Origin: Lamellibrachia columna
Lineage: Eukaryota > Annelida > Polychaeta > Sabellida > Siboglinidae
DNA length: 64,000 nt
Assembly: GCA_963662155.1 (NCBI GenBank)
Contig: OY759261.1
Span: 5,442,227 to 5,506,226, forward strand
Direction of reading: 5' to 3'
How positions within the stretch are numbered: position 1 is the first letter of the stretch; each line of letters starts with the position of its first letter. Shown piece after piece: positions 27,601-42,600 of this stretch. Under the pieces are notes generated by a model. That model was given only the letters and a program-made list of their open reading frames with translations. It had not been told where the DNA came from and made no database searches. Position numbers and translations under genes: made by a program.

Positions 27601-30600
27601 TCACCCCCTGGCACACCTTACACTTCACCCACTGGCAGACCTTACACTTTACCCCATGGCACACCATACACTTCACCCCCTGGCATACCTTACACTTCAC
27701 CCCCTGGCAGACCTTACACTTCACCCCCGGCACACCTTACACTTCACCCACTGGCACACCTTACACTTCACCCACTGGCAGACCTAGTCATTCTAACACC
27801 AACTCACTTATCTGGGAAGCATTCAGCCATGCTGCAATTACTGCACAAAGATATTTGTTCACATATCCGCAACTGTAAATTGCCAGGTACTCATTTATAC
27901 AGAGTTCTGAGTGAACTAAGGCAACGTGGAGTGAACACAATTGTCCAAGCTTCAAAACAGCAGCAACAGCATTCGAAAGCAGGTTTTCTCAATTGAGAGT
28001 CCCACATTCTAACCACTAGACCACTGCGCTTCACATCTAACACTAGTCCTACTGGTGATAATCATTTGATTGCTAATGCTTGGCAGAGAGCAGCTGTGAC
28101 ATCATATGTCCCCGCTGTCTTCTAACTGTCCTGGTCATGAAGCAAACATCTTCATTCAGTTATCATATCAGATGGACCAGAAAAATATATGACATCACAT
28201 CAAAGATGTGACTGCTTGCAGGACACATTGTGAGTAGAGTAGACTCAATATATGACTGCTTGAAGGACAACATTGTGAGTAGGGTAGACTCAAGATGTGA
28301 CTGCTTGAAGGACAACATTGTGAGTAGAGTAGACTCAAGATATGACTGCTCGAAGGATAACATTGTGAGTAGGGTAGACTCAAGATGTGACTGCTTGAAG
28401 GACAACATTGAGAGTAGAGTAGACTCAAGTTATGACTGCTTGAAGGACAACATTGTGAGTAGAGCTGCACTTGCTAATGGCATTTACCTCCAACTCAGTC
28501 AAAATTCACATATTTTTTATTTTCTCCAATATGACATAAACAGTGTTAATGTCTTCAGCTACAGAGGTACACATACTTCAGTCTGTTCCACCACCACTCA
28601 GACATTCACTTAGGGACCAAGATAAAATGGATTTTGCTAATTGCCGCAGTAGCATCTACAGTACTTTGAATAGCTCATCCTAAAGGCCTAATTATTGTCA
28701 GGGTTGGCCATGTTTGTTGCCATGGAAACCGCAGAGTTATGTAACATTTGCATGAGCCACACTGTGTTCCTAAGCTAACACCTGGTTAGATTTGCCTTTC
28801 TTCATTTGGCATTAGACCACAGTAAGTATGCGTCTGCCATTATCCACAGAGTTCCTAGAAAAGGGAGCATTGCATGTGACGTGTTTTTTGTGATTTTTCT
28901 TCTACCTACAATTTTTTATAATATGTTTAAACTTAATCAAGATGTTCATAGTTACAATACAAGACAATCTACACAAATACACATATCCATGGCAACTTTA
29001 GAAATAAGACTTCGCTCTGTAAGAATTAAGGGTGCTATAATTTGGAATTATTTTAACACAAGACTCAAGTTTATTTCTCATTCAATAATGAACTACAAAT
29101 GAATACTTAAGCAATTTATATTACACAATGATGTTAATATATAACATGTATCACAATCACGATTGGTTTTTTCTACACCCGCATGCTGCTTTTGTGTTTA
29201 ATTCTATGATATATGTATTGAAATATATACCAGGGAGTATAACATTGTATAATGTTCTTCCCCTATTGTTCTCTTTACATTATCATATAGGGTTTACCTT
29301 GGTTTGATTTGTATGTATTGTAGAGTTACAATAAATTTGATTGTATTTGATTTGATAAGCACCACTGGGATAGACACCATTGGGATAGACACCACTGCGA
29401 TAGACACCACTGGGATAGACTCAACTGGGATAGGCACCACTGGGATAGACACCACTGGGATAGACACCACTGGGATAGACTCAACTGGGATAGGCACCAC
29501 TGGGATAGACTCAACTGGGATAGGCACCATTGGGATAGACTCAACTGGGATAGACACCACTGGGATAGACTCAACTGGGATAGGCACCATTGGGATAGAC
29601 TCAACTGGGATAGACACCACTGGGATAGACACCACTGGGATAGACACCATTGGGATAGACTCAACTGGGATAGGCACCACTGGGATAGACACCACTGGGA
29701 TAGACACCACTGGGATAGACTCAACTGGGATAGGCACCATTGGGATAGACTCAACTGGGATAGACACCACTGGGATAGACACCACTGGGATAGACACCAT
29801 TGGGATAGACTCAACTGGGATAGGCACCACTGGGATAGACACCACTGGGATAGACACCATTGGGATAGACTCAACTGGGATAGGCACCACTGGGATAGAC
29901 ACCACTGGGATAGACACCATTGGGATAGACTCAACTGGGATAGACACCACTGGGATAGACTCAACTTGGATAGGCACCACTGGGATAGACTCAACTGGGA
30001 TAGGCACCACTGGGATAGACACCACTGGGATAGACACCATTGGGATAGACTCAACTGTGATAGACACCACTGGGATAGACTCAACTGGAATAGGCACCAC
30101 TGGGATAGACACCACTGGGATAGACACCACTGGGATAGACTCAACTGGGATAGACACCACTGGGATAGACTCAACTGGGATAGGCACCACTGGGATAGAC
30201 ACCACTGGGATAGACACCATTGGGATAGACTCAACTGGGATAGACACCACTGGGATAGACTCAACTGGGATAGGCACCACTGGGATAGACACCACTGGGA
30301 TAGACACCATTGGGATAGACTCAACTGGAATAGACACCACTGCAGTAGACACCACCGGGATAGACAACACCAGGATAGACACCATCACGGCAGACACCAC
30401 CGCGATAGACACCACTGCGATAGACACCACTGGGATAGACACCACTGCGATATACACCACTAGGATATACACCACTGGGATAGACACCACTGGTATATAC
30501 ACCACTGCGATAGACACCACTGGGATAGACACCACTGGGATAGACACCACTGCGATAGACACCACTGGGATAGACACCACTGGGATAGACACCACTAGGA

Positions 30601-33600
30601 TATACACCATTGGGATAGACACCACTGCGAGATACACCACTGGCAGGGCTGGGTCCAATTATGTAATTGTAATTGAGTACAGCAAAATTTTTTAATTGTA
30701 ATTGTAATTATGGTTTCGAAATTTTGCTGTAATTGTAATATTTGGTATAATTGAACATTTATTTCAATTACAATCAATTACAGTACGTTTTATATCACAA
30801 ACTACCTGAACGAATTGTCACTAAAAATATAATTTAAGTCTCACATGAGTTGAAAATCAAGACTAATAATAACACCTGCTTATATATATATATATATATA
30901 TATTTCAGTTACAGTATTCACTGTCTGGTGGGTACTGGTCCACGGTGCTAGTGGTGGATAGCCTTAGCGATTACCTTTTTCAGTAAGTTGGTAACAGCCA
31001 GGAAGCAATAAACAATGCACAGACATTGTCAGACAAAGGCTAAGCTGGTATTCAAACAACATGGAAAGACCTGTAGCCTGATATTGCTTCAGAAAATATC
31101 AGCTCTGTGAAACATTGCAGAGTTAGCAAGCCTATTAGACCCCTTGTGTTGTGGAGGACTGGAGACAGGTCAGGTGGCAAGGACCGTTTATATGGCCTCT
31201 CTTCCCATTCCCAACACAAAGCAAAGGGCAGACCAATTAAGAATGTTAGCTTAGAGCAGGAGCTACAACCTCAAAGTAAACACATCATACCCTATTATTA
31301 GTATTTTCCAAAGAAAAATGTAAGAAATGCACACAGATAAATGTCTGCAAAACTTGAAAGGATGCTTAGAGAAGAACTACAAATAAATATTGTATTATGG
31401 CCTGTGAGGTTTTGTCCAATTTTCACATTTTTGTATTTTGTCCTGTGGGGTTTTGTTCGCTTTTCATATTTTGTGATTTTGTCTGTAAGGAATATGTCCT
31501 GTAGGATTATGTCTGGATACTGCATTGTATTTTGATATAAAGAAAATATATTTTAAACTGCTATCTTTGTATTTAGTATAATTCAAAGTCACAATTCAAC
31601 AAAATGTACAAACATTACTGTTATATTTGTTGATCAATTGTGTACAATATATTGAAATTCAGCAAAACATGCAAAAATGCATAATTAACAAATGCTAAAT
31701 ATATTTGGTTCCGCATAATGTAATTGTAATTGAAATTGAAACAGTGTAATTGTAATTGTTTTGGACAATTATGGCTGTAATTATAATTGTAATTAAAAAT
31801 TAAATGTAATTGTAATTGATATAATTTTGTGTATTTGGACCCAGCCCTGACCACTGGGATAGACACCACTGGGATAGACACCACTGCGATAGACACCACT
31901 GGGATACACACCACTGCGATAGACACCACTAGGATAGACACCACTAGGATATACACCACTGGGATAGACACCACTGCGAGAGACACCACTGGGATAGACA
32001 CCACTGCGATAGACACGACTGGGATAGACACCACTGTGATAGACACCACTGCGATAGACACCACTGCGATAGACACCACTGCGATAGACACCACTGGAAC
32101 TTCCTAGCCTGGCTGATAAATGTGTCAGCAAGCCATACCCAATTTCTGACTGTCTGGTTGGGGGGAGGACAAACATGGTACCACTGAGCCAAGGTAGAAA
32201 TACAAAGGAGGAAATAGAGAAGTGATGGGCCAAGAACAGAGGAATGTGAAGCCACAAGGATATGGACAGACAGACATAGATATACGATGACAGATAGACA
32301 GAGACGAACGGACATGGGACTGATGGACGAACGGACAGACGGATGTGGAATGGACATACGGATGGACGGACAGACAGACCAGGCACCTGTCATGGTCACC
32401 TGTATATCAGAGCATGCAGTACCTCTACAGATCCACTGCTTGCCATGCCATGTGCCTGAGTGCAATGTTGACTGCTACTGGGGAACCAACAAAGCGTCCC
32501 ACGGTGTCAGCCTAATATGCTCCTGCTACCTGCTCATTCAATAACTGCAGTGTGTCTCGAATGCTGATACTTTTTGCCATGACATTCCCCCAGTATGATG
32601 GTTCCCAAATTACACACTGTTCCTCACGTCAGGAGTTCATATACAGCACGAAGACACTGTATTACATACCCTCAGCTTTCCCGAGTTGATTTCCACCATC
32701 GGTTTCTATTCAACTTCACCTTTTACAGAGCAAATGTAGGGCAAAGTGTTTTTTGGGCAACTGCCTGAAGACGTGAAGAAATGATGTCACCACTAGATGA
32801 AGAACCGCGCTTTTGTCCGAAATGTCTGTTCTCCATGTCGACTTCAAAGAAGACATTTCAGGACAGGATTGTTGCCAGCCACTTGTTTTGTGGAATTCAA
32901 TCAGCTGAAAAGTTATTATCTCCTTCGTTTGAGACTAAAGGAGATTTCACAAATACTTCCATTTCAGCCAGCAATGAAATCACTCTATGGTTGGTTAGTA
33001 GTCTTCTTCAAAATGCAGACGAGTGTGAACATAGTGATGTGAAAGTTGGTGGAATATTAGACACTGTTGTCAAAGACATCTATTCTATACAACAAATGAC
33101 AGGCTTTTCTCTGACGAAATGCCATGTGATCAAATATGTTCCAAACCTTCATGCCTTAAAAAGGTACAAATGTGTTTTTGTTTAAAAAAAATGTTTTTTA
33201 ATGAACCAAAATTTTTTCAATATAATTTAACAGTTACCTGTATATGAATATTAACTTTGGTATTCAGCAGGCAATGTGAACAGGATATTTGGGGCGAAAC
33301 ATTCAAATTACACAGATAACAGTCAATTATATATTTCTTAAACATCCTCAATGGCTGTAGGAAGTAGCACAAATAATTGGACACGGCCTTGTTTGAGTAT
33401 TTGTGCTATGTCTATTCCTTGTTTGAGTATTTGTGCTATGTCTATTCCGCCACTGTCTTGGTCAATGCAATTTGTAAAAAGTACCATTTTATACAAATTC
33501 GTCAATGTAATTTGTAAAAAGTACCAAATATTGCTACATTTCTCTCAACTATTTCTGCGGGAATCAAAAGGGGTTTTAATGGAAATAACTGGCGGACGTT

Positions 33601-36600
33601 ACGAGACCCCGCCGAAGTGTACAAACACCCACCTGTACCTGAACTTTGACCCTACGGAGAAGAACGATCCCTTGACCTGCGGGGGCGTGTGTAGCCGGAA
33701 GAACGTGTGATGTTCAATGCAGGATCGCCAGAGGTTCTTGCACGACCGGTAGCTGAACATATTGAAACCAACCAGGTTTTCTAAGTTGTCATTCTGAAAC
33801 CAGATTTAACCAGATTTAACAAGATTGCTATCCAAAGCTAAAACAACCTAGGTGGCAGACAAGGCATCGGCTGATATACTTGTAAATGTTGCTATATTCA
33901 TGTGGTTAGCGTATACACAATCAGTAAACATTCATTTATGATTCTCTGTGAGAATGAGTACTTTTTGATATCTAATCTAAACTGTTCCTTCACTGACCTT
34001 GACCTCTTGTTGTTCTACATTCCTTAAAAAAAAACTTGTACACAATTTGTTCCATTCATTTATTGTCCTCTGTGAGAAAGAGTGCTTCCTGATGTCCAAC
34101 CTACATTGATCCTTTACTAATTTTACGTCATGTCCTCTAGTTCTGCTATCCTTCTTGAGTGAGAAAAACATATTTCTATCAATATTTTCATAACCATTTA
34201 ATATCTTCAAAACTGTTGTTAACCTCCTTGTATCTAGGGTTCTTTTAGATGTTCTTCATAGCTAAGGTGTCTCAGTTGTGGAATCAGTTCTTACAATATG
34301 GTATCCAAGCTTGTCTACAGGTATACACAGGTATAACTAGCTCTTTCTCCTAATGCTATATTTCTCCTAATCAACCCAACAATTTATTACCCTTTGAAGC
34401 TACAATACCACACTGCTCTGAAACTTTCATATCAGCACTTATTGTTATTCCTAAGTCCTTTTCTTTTACAGTTGTACCTAGAACAGTATCTCCCATTTTA
34501 TAATTTACATCCATGTTCCCATGTCCTGTTTGTAGGGCTGTAGGCATTGACATTTCCCCAAATTGAATAACATCTGCCATTTTTCAGACTATTTTACTAA
34601 TTTGTCTAGATCATTTTGTAAATGTTGGTTAGCTCCATCATGTTTAATCTTTCTAAACACGTTTGTGTCATCCGCAAATTTCAGTACTTTGCTTGTTATA
34701 TCATCTTCGAAATTACTAATATATTTTAAGAACAAAATAGTTCCTAATACTGATCCTTGTGGTACCCCACTCAAAACAGGTTTCCAATTTGAAGTCTCCC
34801 TATCTACTACAACACGCTGTCTTCTGCCAGTCAGCCATTTCTCTAACCAGTTGATTCTACCATCCGAAGTTCTCACAGGACCAGAAATTTAATACAGTAT
34901 ACATTGAAACTAACTTAATTATCTATGTTGTCATTCCAAAGTTGTACTAAATACAATATTTAATTATAAAATGAACTTACCATTTCTTTCCTCAACTGAA
35001 TAAAGAACTGTTTCCTTTTGAAGGAAATCTTGATTATTTTTGACCTGTAACAACACAACAGAAAGACACTGAATCACAATCACACCCATTGCACTGGTTT
35101 AAGCATGTACCTACACATGTAATATATAGTTAGGGAAGATGTACCTACACATGTAATATATAGTTAGGGAAGATGTACCTACACATGTAATATATAGTTA
35201 GGGAAGATGTACCTACACATGTAATATATAGTTAGGGAAGATGTACCTACACATGTAATATATAGTTAGGGAAGATGTACCTACACATGTAATATATAGT
35301 TAGGGAAGATGTACCTACACATGTAATATATAGTTAGGGAAGATGTACCTACACATGTAATATATAGTTAGGGAAGATGTACCTACACATGTAATATATA
35401 GTTAGGGAAGATGTACCTACACATGTAATATATAGTTAGGGAAGATGTACCTACACATGTAATATATAGTTAGGGAAGATGTACCTACACATGTAATATA
35501 TAGTTAGGGAAGATGTACCTACACATGTAATATATAGTTAGGGAAGATGTACCTACACATGTAATATATAGTTAGGGAAGATGTACCTACACATGTAATA
35601 TATAGTTAGGGAAGATGTACCTACACATGTAATATATAGTTAGGGAAGATGTACCTACACATGTAATATATAGTTAGGGAAGATGTACCTACACATGTAA
35701 TATATAGTTAGGGAAGATGTACCTACACATGTAATATATAGTTAGGGAAGATGTACCTACACATGTAATATATAGTAGGGAAGATGTACCTACACATGTA
35801 ATATATAGTTAGGGAAGATGTACCTACACTTGTAATATATAGTTAGGGAAGATGTACCTACATATGTAATATATAGTTAGGGAAGATGTACCTACATATG
35901 TAATATATAGTTAGGGAAGATGTACCTACATATGTAATATATAGTTAGGGAAGATGTACCTACACATGTAATATATAGTTAGGGAAGATGTACCTACACA
36001 TGTAATATATAGTTAGGGAAGATGTACCTACACATGTAATATATAGTTAGGGAAGATGTACCTACACATGTAATATATAGTTAGGGAAGATGTACCTACA
36101 CGTGTAATATATAGTTAGGGAAGATGTACCTACACATGTAATATATAGTTAGGGAAGATGTACCTACACGTGTAATATATAGTTAGGGAAGATGTACCTA
36201 CACATGTAATATATAGTTAGGGAAGATGTACCTACACGTGTAATATATAGTTAGGGAAGATGTACCTACACGTGTAATATATAGTTAGGGAAGATGTACC
36301 TACACGTGTAATATATAGTTAGGGAAGATGTACCTACACGTGTAATATATAGTTAGGGAAGATGTACCTACACGTGTAATATATAGTTAGGGAAGATGTA
36401 CCTACACGTGTAATATATAGTTAGGGAAGATGTACCTACACGTGTAATATATAGTTAGGGAAGATGTACCTACACGTGTAATATATAGTTAGGGAAGATG
36501 TACCTACACGTGTAATATATAGTTAGGGAAGATGAACCTACACGTGTAATATATAGTTAGGGAAGATGTATCTACATATGTAATATATAGTTAGGGAAGA

Positions 36601-39600
36601 TGTACCTACACGTGTAATATATAGTTAGGGAAGATGTACCTACACGTGTAATATATAGTTAGGGAAGATGTACCTACACATGTAATATATAGTTAGGGAA
36701 GATGTACCTACACATGTAATATATAGTTAGGGAAGATGTACCTACACATGTAATATATAGTTAGGGAAGATGTACCTACACATGTAATATATAGTTAGGG
36801 AAGATGTACCTACACATGTAATATATAGTTAGGGAAGATGTACCTACACGTGTAATATATAGTTAGGGAAGATGTACCTACACATGTAATATATAGTTAG
36901 GGAAGATGTACCTACACATGTAATATATAGTTAGGGAAGATGTACCTACACATGTAATATATAGTTAGGGAAGATGTACCTACACATGTAATATATAGTT
37001 AGGGAAGATGTACCTACACATGTAATATATAGTTAGGGAAGATGTACCTACACATGTAATATATAGTTAGGGAAGATGTACCTACACATGTAATATATAG
37101 TTAGGGAAGATGTACCTACACATGTAATATATAGTTAGGGAAGATGTACCTACACATGTAATATATAGTTAGGGAAGATGTACCTACACATGTAATATAT
37201 AGTTAGGGAAGATGTACCTACACATGTAATATAGTTAGGGAAGATGTACCTACACATGTAATATATAGTTAGGGAAGATGTACCTACACATGTAATATAT
37301 AGTTAGGGAAGATGTACCTACACATGTAATATATAGTTAGGGAAGATGTACCTACACATGTAATATATAGTTAGGGAAGATGTACCTACACATGTAATAT
37401 ATAGTTAGGGAAGATGTACCTACACATGTAATATATAGTTAGGGAAGATGTACCTACACATGTAATATATAGTTAGGGAAGATGTATCTACACATGTAAT
37501 ATATAGTTAGGGAAGATGTACCTACATATGTAATATATAGTTAGGGAAGATGTACCTACATATGTAGTATATAGTTAGGGAAGATGTACCTACATATGTA
37601 GTATATAGTTAGGGAAGATGTACCTACATATGTAATATATAGTTAGGGAAGATGTACCTACAAATGTAATATATAGTTAGGGAAGATGTACCTACACATG
37701 TAATATATAGTTAGGGAAGATGTACCTACATATGTAATATATAGTTAGGGAAGATGTACCTACACATGTAAGATATAGTTAGGGAAGATGTACCTACATA
37801 TGTAATATATAGTTAGGGAAGATGTATCTACATATGTAATATATAGTTAGGGAAGATGTACCTACATATGTAATATATAGTTAGGGAAGATGTACCTACA
37901 TATGTAATATATAGTTAGGGAAGATGTACCTACATATGTAATATATAGTTAGGGAAGATGTACCTACATATGTAATATATAGTTAGGGAAGATGTACCTA
38001 CACATGTAATATATAGTTAGGGAAGATGTACCTACATATGTAATATATAGTTAGGGAAGATGTACCTACACATGTAATATATAGTTAGGGAAGATGTACC
38101 TACACATGTAATATATAGTTAGGGAAGATGTACCTACATATGTAATATATAGTTAGGGAAGATGTATCTACATATGTAATATATAGTTAGGGAAGATGTA
38201 CCTACATATGTAATATATAGTTAGGGAAGATGTACCTACATATGTAATATATAGTTAGGGTAGATGTACCTACATATGTAATATATAGTTAGGGAAGATG
38301 TACCTACAAATGTAATATATAGTTAGGGAAGATGTACCTACACATGTAATATATAGTTAGGGAAGATGTACCTACACATGTAATATATAGTTAGGGAAGA
38401 TGTACCTACACATGTAATATATAGTTAGGGAAGATGTACCTACACATGTAATATATAGTTAGGGAAGATGTATCTACATATGTAATATATAGTTAGGGAA
38501 GATGTACCTACATATGTAATATATAGTTAGGGAAGATGTACCTACATATGTAATATATAGTTAGGGAAGATGTACCTACATATGTAATATATAGTTAGGG
38601 AAGATGTACCTACATATGTAATATATAGTTAGGGAAGATGTACCTACATATGTAATATATAGTTAGGGAAGATGTACATACATATGTAATATATAGTTAG
38701 GGAAGATGTACCTACATATGTAATATATAGTTAGGGAAGATGTACCTACATATGTAATATATAGTTAGGGAAGATGTACATACATATGTAATATATAGTT
38801 AGGGAAGATGTACCTACATATGTAATATATAGTTAGGGAAGATGTACCTACATATGTAATATATAGTTAGGGAAGATGTACCTACATATGTAATATATAG
38901 TTAGGGAAGATGTACCTACATATGTAATATATAGTTAGGGAAGATGTACCTACATATGTAATATATAGTTAGGGAAGATGTACCTACACATGTAATATAT
39001 AGTTAGGGAAGATGTACCTACATATGTAATATATAGTTAGGGAAGATGTACCTACACATGTAATATATAGTTAGGGAAGATGTATCTACACATGTAATAT
39101 ATAGTTAGGGAAGATGTACCTACATATGTAATATATAGTTAGGGAAGATGTACCTACATATGTAGTATATAGTTAGGGAAGATGTACCTACATATGTAGT
39201 ATATAGTTAGGGAAGATGTACCTACATATGTAATATATAGTTAGGGAAGATGTACCTACAAATGTAATATATAGTTAGGGAAGATGTACCTACACATGTA
39301 ATATATAGTTAGGGAAGATGTACCTACATATGTAATATATAGTTAGGGAAGATGTACCTACACATGTAAGATATAGTTAGGGAAGATGTACCTACATATG
39401 TAATATATAGTTAGGGAAGATGTATCTACATATGTAATATATAGTTAGGGAAGATGTACCTACATATGTAATATATAGTTAGGGAAGATGTACCTACATA
39501 TGTAATATATAGTTAGGGAAGATGTACCTACATATGTAATATATAGTTAGGGAAGATGTACCTACATATGTAATATATAGTTAGGGAAGATGTACCTACA

Positions 39601-42600
39601 CATGTAATATATAGTTAGGGAAGATGTACCTACATATGTAATATATAGTTAGGGAAGATGTACCTACACATGTAATATATAGTTAGGGAAGATGTACCTA
39701 CACATGTAATATATAGTTAGGGAAGATGTACCTACATATGTAATATATAGTTAGGGAAGATGTATCTACATATGTAATATATAGTTAGGGAAGATGTACC
39801 TACATATGTAATATATAGTTAGGGAAGATGTACCTACATATGTAATATATAGTTAGGGTAGATGTACCTACATATGTAATATATAGTTAGGGAAGATGTA
39901 CCTACAAATGTAATATATAGTTAGGGAAGATGTACCTACACATGTAATATATAGTTAGGGAAGATGTACCTACACATGTAATATATAGTTAGGGAAGATG
40001 TACCTACACATGTAATATATAGTTAGGGAAGATGTACCTACACATGTAATATATAGTTAGGGAAGATGTATCTACATATGTAATATATAGTTAGGGAAGA
40101 TGTACCTACATATGTAATATATAGTTAGGGAAGATGTACCTACATATGTAATATATAGTTAGGGAAGATGTACCTACATATGTAATATATAGTTAGGGAA
40201 GATGTACCTACATATGTAATATATAGTTAGGGAAGATGTACCTACATATGTAATATATAGTTAGGGAAGATGTACATACATATGTAATATATAGTTAGGG
40301 AAGATGTACCTACATATGTAATATATAGTTAGGGAAGATGTACCTACATATGTAATATATAGTTAGGGAAGATGTACATACATATGTAATATATAGTTAG
40401 GGAAGATGTACCTACATATGTAATATATAGTTAGGGAAGATGTACCTACATATGTAATATATAGTTAGGGAAGATGTACCTACATATGTAATATATAGTT
40501 AGGGAAGATGTACCTACATATGTAATATATAGTTAGGGAAGATGTACCTACATATGTAATATATAGTTAGGGAAGATGTACATACATATGTAATATATAG
40601 TTAGGGAAGATGTACCTACATATGTAATATATAGTTAGGGAAGATGTACCTACATATGTAATATATAGTTAGGGAAGATGTACATACATATGTAATATAT
40701 AGTTAGGGAAGATGTACCTATATATGTAATATATAGTTAGGGAAGATGTACCTACATATGTAATATATAGTTAGGGAAGATGTACCTACATATGTAATAT
40801 ATAGTTAGGGAAGATGTACCTACATATGTAATATATAGTTAGGGAAGATGTACCTACATATGTAATATATAGTTAGGGAAGATGCACCTACATATGTAAT
40901 ATATAGTTAGGGAAGATGTACCTACATATGTAATATATAGTCAGGGAAGATGTACCTACATATGTAATATATAGTTAGGGAAGATGTACCTACATATGTA
41001 ATATATAGTTAGGGAAGATGTACATACATATGTAATATATAGTTAGGGAAGATGTCAAAACATCAATGTTCAACATAAAATTGGTTTCTTGGGGGAGGGG
41101 TTAACAGCTGTTTCACTTAGCTGTACATAGATTTTTCAAAAACGTTTGTTTTCCAATCACAATACCTGCGGGTGCCAACTTTGGGCAGACAGCCGCACAC
41201 AGCAGTTTTATGTTCTGACAGCTGAACATGTGGGGATGTAGCAGGAATAGTGGAGTGGGGATGTAACAGATATGGGAATAGTGGAGTGGGGATGTAACAG
41301 GGGTGGGAATAGTGGAATGGGGATGTAACAGGAGTGGGAATAGTGGAGTGGGGATGTAACAGGAGTGGGAATAACAGTGGGGCTGTAACATGAGCGTGAA
41401 TAGCAGTAGGGATGCAACAACAATGGGAACAGCAGAGTGGGGATGTAACAGGAGTGGGAATAGTGGAGTGGTGATGTAACAGGAGTAGGAATAGCGGAGT
41501 GGGGTGTAACAGGAGTGGGAATAGCAGTGGGGATGTTACATGAGTGGGAACAGCAGAGTGGTGATGTAACAGGAGTGGGAATAGCAGAGTGGGGTGTGAC
41601 ATGAGTGGGAATAGAGGAGTGGGGATGTAACAGGAAACAGGATTGGGAATAGCAGAGTGGATATGTAACATATATGGGAATAGCAGAGTGGGGTGTAACA
41701 GGAGTGGGAATAGCAGAGTGGGGTGTAACAGGAGTAGGAATAGCAGAGTGGGGATCTAACAGGAGTGGGAATAGCGGAATGGGGATCTTTTTCACATACA
41801 CAAGTTCTACTTTGACAGATATAAAATTTATCACCAGGGGTCAGCACTCACCACGAGAAAGTGTTGATGCGAGCGTTGTTCTGAAAGACAACGAGTCCTA
41901 TGGACGTCACTCCAAGTTGTATCTCCAGATTGCTCTGGTCCTTGAAAATGAAAGTGTATCAAGTGAACGCGCTGTCCAGTGTATGATATGAAAGTGTTGA
42001 CAAACAAAATATAGCATGTACTCGGAGAGAAAGATGTGTAATTTGAAAGAGAAGAAAGACACACCATGGCAACCATTTTACAAAATGAAAACAGACGTAA
42101 AACTGATACTGAAGTCCAAAACGAAACATGCAATTTGTTAGTTTCACTTCTTCATGTGGCATCACAATGGAAGATTAAAAGAATGTCTAACAAAAACAGT
42201 AATTTATGAACAAGGTGAATTATTACAACAGTTCCGTAAACTTGGTTACCTTTGAAGGATTTTATCTAAATAACAATATTATTGCTTACCACAGGAACAT
42301 GATAGACAGCAAGTCCCTGATGGAGATATTATTAATGTTTCTCTTGAACTATTATATTAGATCATGCCCAAATCTACATGCATGTTTACATTCTCACAAT
42401 CATGCACTCTACACAGCCAACATAAGCTCACAGTTCTAGCAACAACGTCAACTGAGAAACAAGCCATTCAAATGCACAAAACTATTGTCATAATTAAATA
42501 ACGTTCTTAAAAATAAATAAAAAATCCCAAACAAGCTAGTGTGTTAATAGAAACGTCATGCCACAAACATTCCAAAACAAAACGTAAACAAAACAGGCTG

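Noticed and set aside
26912..27733. 273-codon Cys-rich minus frame (VKCKVCQG repeats), resembling a metallothionein-like protein
   Set aside because: It equals the 24-bp array and has no conserved start or end. The array lies inside a SINE.
29294..30695. Frames of 454 and 463 codons on opposite strands
   Set aside because: Artefact of the 15-bp unit, interrupted only by the hAT-like insertion.
35104..41055. Interstitial telomere repeat
   Set aside because: TTAGGG occurs once per 34-bp unit and is never tandem, so it is not a telomeric tract.
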